This document shows, piece after piece, positions 12,972 through 24,270 of a DNA stretch of 64,000 nucleotides. Within the stretch, counting starts at the first letter, position 1; every line of letters starts with the position of its first letter. The position numbers were made by a program, and so were the translations under genes. The notes beneath the pieces are model-generated. The model was not told the origin of the DNA and made no database searches. It worked only from the letters and a program-made list of their open reading frames with translations. This DNA comes from Scortum barcoo (lineage: Eukaryota > Chordata > Actinopteri > Centrarchiformes > Terapontidae). Location of the stretch: assembly GCA_023238725.1 (NCBI GenBank), contig CM041531.1, positions 22,860,143 through 22,924,142 of the forward strand, written 5' to 3'.

Positions 12972-15900
12972 GCAGACACACTTTTTCAGTCCCCATTGCC
13001 TGAAGCTTTGCGCCCACAATACAGTAATGACAATAATAAAGCCACACCATAGTAGCTAGGAGGAGACTGTGATGTGTGTCTCTGTGGGGGTAAGAAGCGG
13101 TGTGTATTTTAGTGTGTACTGTGGTGAGAGGCAGTAACAAGGACGATACTGGGGCAACATTAATTAAAGTGTATGTGTTGTTGGGCTTTTGGCAATGGCC
13201 TGTGTATATGCATGTTTTCATGTCATTGTATATGTCTACATGCATGTGCTCAGAAAAGCAGGGATGCCTGTGCAAACGCATGTCCTGGTGTGTATCAGTC
13301 TGTGTTGGTTCTGATCAGATGCTAGCTTTTGAAAGTTGTGACAAGTGTCAGTCTAATGCGAGGGGAAGGAAAGGCTTAGAGCGCAGACAGACACAGACGT
13401 GACCACTCACTGTAGTGTACTTGATTAGCACGTAGCCTCCTAATTAGCTATCCTCTATGGTTACAGGCAGTACTGCTGGTGACATGGCTAACAACACAAC
13501 CACAAAATTAGCATGGAGAGAGAGGGCTTTCCCATATCTGCATTTGAAATGAGTCATTACTGGTGCATTTAGCTGGTGCAGAAGTTAAAAAAAACAGCAT
13601 TTTTTGTCCTATTAAACTTTCTCATTTTAAAATTTCCTAATTTTTCCAGAGACTGCTGTCATATGGATTCATCTCTGGCTGTCAGTGTTGTGTTGTTAAT
13701 AAATTACATTACAAAATAAACCTAGTCTTCTCTATCCCTCACATATTTCCTCACTTTCTTTGTTTACTGCTTGATTTGTTCCTAAATTTCAACCTTTTCT
13801 TTCAACTAATCACTTACCTGTCAAGTTAAACAAATTTTCCAACCCCGATTGAAAAACGCCTGCTCATCAAAGCTGCGTAGTGTGAGTCCAGCGTTCCAGC
13901 CTGGTCTGGGGGAGTTTGCAGGTTTTGCAAGTCAGGTCAGATGACATGTTGACCCATTTAGGTGTACCACATATGCAAGTTTTACCAGTATCATCGTGTT
14001 GGTATGATGTTATTTTGACAAAAAGTTGGAGCTACAGTTCTTGGGGAGAGCTCTAAATTTCAGGCTGGTGTTGATACTGTCCTTCAAGAAAGTTAAATGA
14101 GACATGTGAATGGCTTGGAGACAGAGCTGCTGATGTTAATATTTGGTGGGGAACCTGGGAGGTCAAAGCAAGGGCACATAAGAGCTGGAGAAAGGGCAAC
14201 CATCACACAGCTCCCATTGGCCTAAACTGGGTCCTTTGCTTTCCTGGGGAGGTGGGCACTAGAATCTATCCGATTATGTGTGAATGTGTGTCCTGACAGG
14301 CGGGGCCACATTTGCATCGATAGATTTTCCTACTGTGACGCAGATGGCTAAGGTAAATAAAGGTCCAGGAGACATGTGCTATTTCTAGGGCTTGGTTTGG
14401 ACTGGGGATGCTGTGCCCACACCGCCAAGAGCTGTGATGGTCAAGCCAGAGAGCTGCGGTCTGGAAGTAGGAAAAAACTGGGCTATGTTAATGATGAGGC
14501 TTCGGGCTGTGTGGAGGGCTGAAGCAAGGCTTAGGGTGATGATTACAAGCAGGGCTAGGTAATGTGGCAGAGGCTGGGTGAGAGGGCTGTGGCTAGGGTT
14601 TGAAAATAATTAGGAGCATGGCTGGATAACATAGCTGGATAATGTGGCTGGGGGGAGGCTGACTGGGCACGGTATGAAGATGATGAGTACCAGGGTTGAG
14701 CTGTCCACTCCATTGGCCTTCTGAGCTGTGACAAGAAGCTCTTCTGGCTGCTGCTGTAGCTGGGGGTGATGCCAACGATAGGACTAACGCACTAATTACC
14801 ACGGAGTGAGAGAAGAGAGAGAGTAAACAGAGGAAGAGAGAGGTACAGAAAGATGGAGCGTCAGGCTGAGAGACATAAAAAAAACTGAGGCCTGATGAGC
14901 ACTGAGTGACAGCAGTGTGACATGGCTGGGCTGAGAGCAGGCATCGCTATCTTCATCATCTTCAACAACATCCTGTGCAGCAGCAGCAGCAGTGTTATCA
15001 CGGAGAAAAGGAAGGTCAAGTTTAGCCAGCATGTGTGAACGTCTGGATCGCATGTGTGTGTGTGTGTTTGTGTTAGATACTGTAAGGAAAGTGGTGAATT
15101 GAAAGCTCTCGTGTTGCAGCATCTATCAGAGAGACAAGGAAAAACACACTAACTTCCATTAAATTTAACATAACTTCCTGATACTGTGTTGCCCTTTTTA
15201 CCATTAGACCATTGGAGATCTAGAGGAATTTTTTGATAAGCTGATCCCAACATTGTTTGTATCTCATGAACTACCAACAAGAACATGCACACTAATAGTA
15301 TTGAGGGGTTACATAAAAACGTATATCAAAAATATCAAATATCACATTTCTGTCATCTCACACCTATCTCACTATGAAGTTCCACAAACCATATGTCATT
15401 TGCTGTTTTCTTGCAAATAGGGTTCAATGACATGAAAATGACTGAAATGCTTTTTGACTTTGTCAATTGTCTGCATGTAGGTTTGCTAATTTGAATGGTG
15501 AGCTAAGCTGTTCTACATGGCTTTAATTTTGGCATTAGTGAAACCTTAACTGACCAAACATGCTCAAACACAAAGACCCTATAAGCTCTCTATCAATACC
15601 GTATTTTTATAAATACAGCATAGAAGCACCAAGCAAAACAAATCTTACTGCCCTAGCCCCTGTTGTCAGCTGCAGGAGACCCCATTCACCCACCCACTCA
15701 CTCCCCATTCTTATTTATCTCCACTTCCTGGGGCCGTGTTAGTTCATTCCCCTGTCGCTGCTCTCTCCTTCTTCCCTTGCTCCTCTCTCTCTTGTTTCAC
15801 TCCTCGTTTCCGGGCAATTGGGTCTGGGTGCCGGTGGTGGGGGGTAAGAGGTTGGGGTGGAGCTGCTGGGAACTTTGTGTGTGTGTATGTGTGTGTGCTG

Positions 15901-17883
15901 GGAAGTGAGCTAATAAAGGACGGTGATCCATGAAAGGCCTTGAGCAAAGACACAGTCAATTACCTAATGCCTGGACCAGACCGCAGGGCCCACGCACACA
16001 CATTCTCCTTCTAACAGACTCACACACACCCATGTGTGCACCTCATTTACGTATACATGGAGAGGTGGCAGTGGAGGGCATAACTGGGAATTGTGTGTAT
16101 GTGTGTGGGTGGGTGTGCATATGCGTGTGATGGAGATCGGCGATTTATTAAATTGCTGTCACTTTTGACAAATTTGTGCAACTCAAGTTGAAAGGGTTAG
16201 CATGCACAGCTTCTCTGTTTTTCCTCCTTTCTTTTAGAGAAGAATAGTTCCTTTTAGAAAACCGAAACCCAGGCAACCCCAGGATAAACCCGTTATCGTC
16301 TGCATGGGTCGACAAGTGTTGTCAAACCTGGCTTCATGTCCAAGCGACATTGATTGACTTTGATGTGAAAGGGTTTCTATAATAATGATATGATCATGAT
16401 AAAATTATTATAGGATAACTATAAACCTAAAGCACGCACTAAATGTCCTCTTTCAGTCTCAGAGAGTTTTGATTCTCTTGATTGGACAGTTAAGGCTGTG
16501 CCATTAACAGCAAGGTGATCCATAAAGAGACACAATCAGACTGAACCTCAAAAAAAACCATTGCAGCATCACATGGTCCTGTATAATTGTGCGTTCAAGC
16601 TATAACGTGTTTGCTCCACTGAGTCTTTGGTGATCAGCACTGACCATATGTGACAGCAGTCTGAGATGAATGTCTCATACGGAGGTCCACACAGGGCTTG
16701 TGTGTGAAAGTGATTTAAGTGCAGGTTTTCCACCTTGATGGATTCTGTGTGTGTGTGTGCGTGCCAGGCAGAAAAGGAAGCATTCATCAGCTATGCATCC
16801 CTGCACAGCATGATGACTTGGCAGTAGTGTGATCTTCAGCAATGACTTAATTTAGCTGTATATTATATATACCCAAAAACATAACATATAATAATGATAA
16901 TAATATTAATAGTGTTTGTGTTTGTAGTTTTCAATTTACCTTCTCTTGGAGTCACTGTCTACGACATGAAGCTTTTGGCATAGGCTGGCTGAGTAAAGGA
17001 ATTACTGCTGCGGCTGCGATGGTGGAGAGTACTTCCTATTCCTCTGGTTCGGGCGTGGCAAGAAAGAACAAGTAAAAAATGTATATATCATGAAAAGTTG
17101 GAGTTCAGCTCAGGTGTTTACAAAAAAGACAGTGATAGTGCCAGTGATTAAGCTGAGCCTGAATCTATAATGCTGAAAATGTAGGAAACATCAAAAACAA
17201 CACAAAATACACTAACATAAGGGGGGAAAAGTCAGTAAAAAACACAGATACACAGGTTCATTTAAAAGAACGTCTATTTGATAATTTGATTGGAGACAAA
17301 AGACAGAGGAGGGTTGGAGTGTCAAGAAAACTGGGTGGTCTTTTATACTGTAGTCAAGGAAATTATTGCACGAGACAGATCAAACACAAACTGCACTTCA
17401 TACAGATACTCACACAACTGAGTAGATTAGCCTGTGAGTGGTAATGAGGTTATAGTCAAGTGTTTTAGCAAAGACACACACACATACACATGCACAGTTC
17501 CTAATTAAAACTAACACAAGCCTTGGAATAAAGCAGGGAGAGACTGTACATTAAACCCGGTCTGAAGCAGTCTTAAAATAATCTCCCGGCATACCCCCAT
17601 TAGTTCTCATAATAAGGATGTGTCCATTTGCTACTTAATGTTGCATGAATTTGCTTGTGACAGTGCTGAGTGCATACAATGTACATATGTCCACCCGTGT
17701 ATGTGAGCGCGGGCATGTATTCCTTGGTGTATATAACAAGGGAAAAATGAAATAATTAAGGAAAACCCTTTATGAAACATTTCTGCTTTATGTTTCTGTG
17801 TGTGTGCTTGTTTAGAATGCTTTGCTCATCTAATTTTGTTTGAGGGTGCATTTTTGCATCTATTATGTGTCTGTGTATTGTTC

Positions 17884-18036
17884 TCACACTGTGCCACTGA
17901 GGAGTTTTATGGACTCGTGTTGTCGTAGCTGATTCTGGGCCTCCTCCAGGTGCGTGTAAGAGGACTGCAGACGCAATGTCAGGTCAGGACAATTCATGCG
18001 CTGCTCCCACACTTCCCCAGGCTCTCTCGACAGACC
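17884..18036 (-). CDS. spata17: spata17 coding exon 8 (last exon found; 3' limit uncertain)
   Basis: The acceptor is gtggttattccag, in phase 0. It opens GLSREPGEVWEQR and continues with SSYTHLEEAQNQLRQHE, matching human GPFRDITEVLEQR and, farther on, AREELRREEW. After HE the homology stops, and the frame ends SIKLLSGTV then TGA at 17884. The exon either ends here, or splices on from a weak donor (GGCACA/gtgtga at 17890/17889, or CACGA/gtccat a little earlier). I saw no canonical AATAAA on the minus strand between 17400 and 17884, which favours further exons. The start of the exon is secure; the end is not. Confidence 0.8.
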   Translation of the reverse strand, partial: GLSREPGEVWEQRMNCPDLTLRLQSSYTHLEEAQNQLRQHESIKLLSGTV

Positions 18037-21000
18037 CTGGAATAACCACAAACCACCAACAAACACGGAGACACACACACACACACACACACACACAAGA
18101 ATCAGATAATGATCACTGCATCTTTCGGTTTCAGACCCCCGCCTCTTTCTTTCTCTGATCCCTCTCCCACAGGTAGTGATGGCTTACTGCTAAAACCAGA
18201 GGCCAATCCTCTTCATCTCTCCTCCTGTGACACAGAGACCAGGAGAGAAGCAGAGAGAGAGAGAGAAAAAAGAGCGTGAAGAAAATTATATCAGGAGAAA
18301 AAGGGGGAGGGAGAGTGAAACAAAGTAAAAGTGAGGGACATAGAGAAGGGAAAGGAGCGACAAAGAAGCGACAAAAAAAGAGGAAAAACATCCACACTCA
18401 GATGCGCACCTTCTATCTTGTCTGATTAACCTCAGAGAAGCTTGCGGTTTAATCAGGCTTTATCTCCCTCAGCTCACAGTGGTAATATGGCTTATACTCA
18501 TTTTTTAAAGTTTTACATATTTAATGCTTTCCTTTCATTTATCATCTGTGGGATTTGTTTCATGTGCCCAGGAAAAACACCATCACAGTACTGAAGCCTT
18601 AGGAAAAAATCATCCTAATAAAAGAGCTATGACATCTAACTTTGAGATCAATGTGCGACAACCAATATCACAGGACAAAGAAATAGTTACTTGATTAAAA
18701 AAAGGACAATTTCTTGAGCCTTAAGCAAAAAACACATGACAACCATTCAGAAATATGTCACACACTACAAGAGTGTATCTTTTGTATTCGTTTTTAAGGG
18801 TTTTTGACAAGGCTGAAGTTCTAGCGATATCAGACTGTGGGTGCACAGACAATAACAAGTTAAATGAATTGTTGTTGTTGTTGAAAAAAAACTTTTATCT
18901 TCGAATAAAACATATATCCTGATTTCTGTCTGTTTTACTTTATTCATCATCTCCCTCACAGATCTTTGGGACCAAATCTCACAAACAAGTCAGTTAAATT
19001 TTAAACAGCTGTCCGTCAATTTTATCCCTTGTGTGTCTTCTTGACATTGTGGCTCCTACCCTGGAGTGATAGGTTTCTGATGTCTGCTGACATATCAAAG
19101 CTGCAAAGACCAATAAAAGTCGTTTTTAGCAACAAGTTTTTGTGCCGTTTCTTTCCCCCTGTTGCAACCCCTCGAGACTTCATCATACTTGTCACATTCT
19201 TGTATTACAGGCATTGGATGCATTTGAAACATATTCCATAAAATTTCTAAGTGTTACAAAAATGCAATTTTCAAATCTCAGCACTCACAGTGGTGTTTTT
19301 TCCATCTAGTTTTAATGACCTTGAGGGAAAATTAGGTAAATGGTTCACAGAATATGGAAATTTGTACAAATTCAACTGTCAGAAAAAATGTTTTCACTCT
19401 CCATTAGCAGACCCTTTTCAGATATAAATTCTAAACAAATATTGGTACTTGTGTGTACATGCATTACACATTATGTAACTTGTGTAAGTGCTCTTTTCTG
19501 AGAGTAATGTGTAAACTTTGTGCAGCACAGATTAAGTTAAATGTTGTTGCTTTGTTTGAGGTGACCTTCAGTTGTTGTTTGCCGTTAAAAAAAGGTGGGA
19601 GGATGAGAGGGGAGAGATAGAGGGAGGGACGGGGACCCTGTCCTTGCTCCTATCACCACGGGATCGGTGGCCTGGCCTGACCACTTCCACAGCCAGCACC
19701 TCAACCTTATCCATCACCAGTAGATAGTTATCACACCAGGGAGGGAGGGGATGTGGGGTGTAGGGGTGAGTGCAAAAGAAAGAAAGGGGGACTTCCTGCA
19801 CTAATCACACACACACACACACACACAGACTCAAAACAGAGCAACACAGGGAGGCAGAGACAGAGAAAGACAAACATGTATAAATATAGATAAGTAATGT
19901 ATTCTTCTCCGTCAGCACCCAGAGACTTCCCTGACACCATTAATGAACTTACCCTAACTACAGCCAGCTGGAGACGTGTGTGTGTGTGTGTGTGTCTGTA
20001 TGTGTGTATGAAGTGCGGCTAATAAAATGAGACAGATCCACGCCTCATTTCTGCTCACTTATGTTTTACATTACTAGAAACTAATAATAGGGAAAGCACT
20101 TTGCCATAAAGAGCTACCGAGCGTAAATAACACAAATGGTGAAATGGCTCCTCATCAAATCATCAACAGACACACACATATGCAAGCACACAATCTCATG
20201 TGTAAATAGACACATGCACAAATGCACAGCTGGACTATGATAAATCAATTGACAGCAACTGAAAGGGCTCTTCATTCAGTGCCAGTTTAACTGTTGCATC
20301 ACTTTCAAGCTTCATTCATAAATAGTTTTGATGTTAATCACCTGATGGTACGTCAAGACTTTGTTCCTGTGAATTGGTAAGGCAGCTTCATTGGATATTC
20401 ACACGGAGGTTCCTAAAAATGCAAAATGACATAGATCCCACTTTTTCTAATATCTACCTTTCTGATGCATATTATGCATTGGATATTGTCTTCCAGTATT
20501 CCAATAAAATTCATCAAAAAATAAATCATAGAATATAACAAACTTTAAGTTTGATCATTGAGAAGAAATGAAAGCTGCGCTTGGGACTCACTTTTCACAC
20601 ACACACACACACAATGTGTCATAAAAACATTCAACAGTAACACGTAGCCACACAGTCACATACACAGCACTCACTGATACGGACACTAAATAGCTCCATG
20701 CAGTAGCCCCCATGAGAGCTGTCTGTCATGCTTTAATGATGTCATCCTTCTTTAAAAGGAGTTTTAAAACATCTCTGCTTTCATGAAGTTCATCTCCAGT
20801 GGGACAAGAACAAATGTTGGGGGGGCTCCAAAAATTAGTATGACAATAACTCTGCTTTCTTTTTTCTCATTCTTCCCATTTATAGTCTGTGCCTCTTGTA
20901 TATTCTCTTTTATACCATTGTATCGTGTTTCTGCCTTGGCTTTACCATCTTACCTGCTGATTCTTGCTGGCAATAGGGGGGAGTACGGGCCTGGAGGAGC

Positions 21001-21211
21001 AGCAGGTTCTTGCAGTTTTGGTCCATGGGGACCCAAGAGTCCCAGAGAAACTGGAGGCTGTTGGGCCAGGCAGGCCCAAGAGACAAGCCCTGCCCCTGGG
21101 GGCCAGCCTGGTGGGGGCCTGGTACTTGACCTGCCTCAGCAGTTGTTCCATCTCATGGGGGGCTGGCCTGAATGGAGAGTTGAAGACCCCTGGGCACTGA
21201 GAGAACAGAGA

Positions 21212-21279
<68 letters not shown>

Positions 21280-23689
21280 GAGAGACAGGGGGGTTGGAGG
21301 AGGAATATCAATCCTGTATTGTACAGAAAGTGAGAGATTGAGATAGACAGAGTTTCAGTGTGAGTAATGTGATATGATTAGATGCATATGTTTAATGTGG
21401 ATATTATGCTTAAACAATGCTCCCAGTTTTTTTCTACTGCAACTGAAAATACCAGGGGAAAATTAGTGGTGGCTGAGTGGACGAGATGCAATAATGCATG
21501 CAATAATGCAATAAAGGTCCCCACCAGATTCAAACCAAGGACGCTGCAGTTGGACGATTATTAGTCTGATTATATTGTTTTGTTTATCAGAGGGACCATC
21601 AAATAATTGAATGACCATGCCCCCCACCCCCCGGACAGCCTTAAACAAAACAAAACAACAAGTTTGTCATTTACAGTGTCAATGGCAATATTCTAAGGTA
21701 ACTTGAAATATAGGTTGTATTAACAACTTTCTCATACACTTTTTCACCAAACTTTTACCTGTTATTGCCCTTCATATTACTCACATTAACATAAACTTTA
21801 TGAAATCCACCATTCTGTGTCCCTGCTGACAACAGTTGTTGATCTTCACTGCCTCAAATGAATACATCATGGCTCTTGGCCAACCATAGGCTTTCGCCAG
21901 GTTAAATATTTGGCTGAAGTCATTCAGTGTGTGCACTTCACACAGATAAATGACAAAAAATTATTACAGGGACAATCTGGCTGCATCACTCACAAATGTG
22001 ACATCATACAAAACCTGAGTCTAGTTTTTCACTCGAACAACACACACGCAAAACTTGGCCTCCCCTGTTCTGAAGTGGGGTAGAGATTTGCCACAGACAG
22101 CCTCAGTAATAATTATTCAAATCACAGTGATCCTTCTGCCTGTGTGTTAATTACCAGACCAAAGCTTTGAGTTGGAGGACTCTGTATCTACTCTATATGC
22201 TAATAACACTGCTTGCTATTTAGGCCACTCTAAAAGACTGGGACAACGGAGAGAGAGGAGAGAGAGAGGGCATAAGGGAAATTGCTTCCACTATATCGAC
22301 CCAAACCTCACTCTTTGAAAAATAACATATTAACAGACTGGTTAATTAGTAAATGTTTCATTATTAGACCAAGAGTACTTTTTATGTAAATGTCAAATGT
22401 TTCAGAACAAGTCGAGAGAAATTAATTCAACTTCACTGACCCTGATCTCTTTAATGATGGGTTGTAGACAGAACTGGATAGCAGCAGGTTTTTAACTGAT
22501 GGGTCCTAATCTTGGTTTTTGTGGGTTTCGTGGCACCGCAAAGCTGACAGTAGAGCTAATGCATTATATGCATTGGGTCAAAATGGTACAAACTCTTGAA
22601 ACAAACTAAGCTTTAATGTGAATCACAACGGGTTTACACTGATGGATTTTTCTTTCTAATAATGTCCCTGACGGTTACTTGCAGAGTGTATAAGATCCTT
22701 ACTGACAGAGAAGCATCATACACCAGAAAGAATTCAATTATTGAGGGACATTGTCAATTTATGAAATAATGTAAGCGGCCCAACCACTGAAGCAATATTG
22801 TGAGCAAATATGACTGATGCAATGCCAACTGTCAAATCACTGCAGTGAAATAAATATTGGCAAAAGACAATGCCTATTAGTATCAAAAACAATGAGGCAC
22901 ATTTTAATACAATCCCTGGTATTTGGCCTCTTGTGAACTAAAATAAATTCTGACTCAGTGTGTACTCAAGCATAAATTTAGCTTTAAAAAAGGGACATTG
23001 TATGTCCTTGAAAGAATATTTTGTGTGTTGTAAATTTGTGCCTTGTCACACTGAAACTTGCACCAACTTCACGTGCTGATATTGTATTCCTCCTACAAAT
23101 GCTTTACTGCACAACTACAGCAGGGCCACACATGGTCTTTTGCATTTCACACTCCTTTTAAGAGTGTTTAATGGGTCTAGGCCCTTTAAAAATATCAGAA
23201 CAACATTAACATGTTAGGCAAACAAACATTTTTATACACAGGTCATGTGTATGTGGTTATTATTAAGTAAATCAGAGTGTGCTCACTGAATGAAATGTGG
23301 CTTCAAAACTGTTTGCACAACAGACTATTCAATAGCATCTTAAGAAGTGTCTGGCACTCTAAATATGAAAAACACAAACCCTCATTATCTGGATTTTCTG
23401 TGCATTTCTGTGCATGACATTTCTTTAGTGCTCAGTATCAGTGTATAAAAATGCATTAGGAATGATTGTATACACCTAACTCCAACAGGAAGGGACAGAA
23501 AGCTGGGATACACAAACCCGTACACAAACATAATCCTCACCTCTCCTAAAGACACATACACACACATACACACACACACACACACACAAGCCCAAAAGTA
23601 CCAACCTAGCTACGGGAAGAGCAATGATGTTGACCCCAGGAACACACCATCTCTGTCTCTGTCATAGGGACTTGGGGCCTTTTGGTAAG

Positions 23690-23729
<40 letters not shown>

Positions 23730-24236
23730 TGTGTGTCTGTGTGCGTGTGTGGGCTGGGGTCCGAGAAGTGAGGAAGGATGAACTGTGTGGGAGAGCCATC
23801 TATTCACTGCTGACAAGGTCAGAGCTACGAAGGGAAAGAGTCCCCTGCCATATGCAGAGAAAGAGAGAGAGAAATATAGAGAGAAAGAGATGGACAGAGG
23901 GCGGGGAAGAGCACACAAACTTTTCTTCTTGCTCCTTCCTTCTTGTTAATTCTTAATAATGATATTAGATTCATATTACAATTTATTATATTAAAAATAT
24001 GTATATATAAATGTATATAAATTGATAACTATCAACATACACAGACATTCCAACACATTTGCTTGACATGACCTGGCAAAATGCAAACTCCACTGCACTC
24101 CAGCTTACACCTTCATGATGGCATGTTTGGAAGTGGTGTGTGTGTGTGAGTGTCTTAGTGTGAACATGGGATACCTCCAGGAAGTAGGTAGTAAGCCAGA
24201 TGATGACGATGCTGGTCGCACAAGCATGATACGAAG

Positions 24237-24270
<34 letters not shown>

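Larger units (their letters stand above)
18037..20953 (-). other. spata17 intron 7
   Basis: About 2.9 kb between exons 7 and 8. It holds CA/TG microsatellites (18071-18097, 19807-19828, 19976-19994, 20597-20613) and a purine-rich stretch at 18240-18390. Otherwise I see nothing identifiable. Confidence 0.75.

Noticed and set aside
16569..16787. Possible missing 3' exon of spata17 (minus strand)
   Set aside because: One frame shows LPF and PPYE-like pieces, but there is no proper acceptor/donor pair, and it does not match the known C-terminus.
20783..21346. 187-codon plus-strand open frame, the longest in the window
   Set aside because: It is the antisense shadow of spata17 exon 7 plus the (GA)n tract, which translates as Arg-Glu repeats. 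It has no homology of its own.
21471..21565. Possible tRNA gene (A-box-like GTGGCTGAGTGG on the plus strand)
   Set aside because: The B-box-like part is on the opposite strand, and no cloverleaf can be drawn. It fits a decayed tRNA-derived repeat instead.
23610..23690. Possible exon between spata17 exons 6 and 7 (KAPSPYDRDRDG frame, minus strand)
   Set aside because: Exon 6 joins exon 7 directly in phase 0 and the human alignment leaves no gap, so no exon is needed here.
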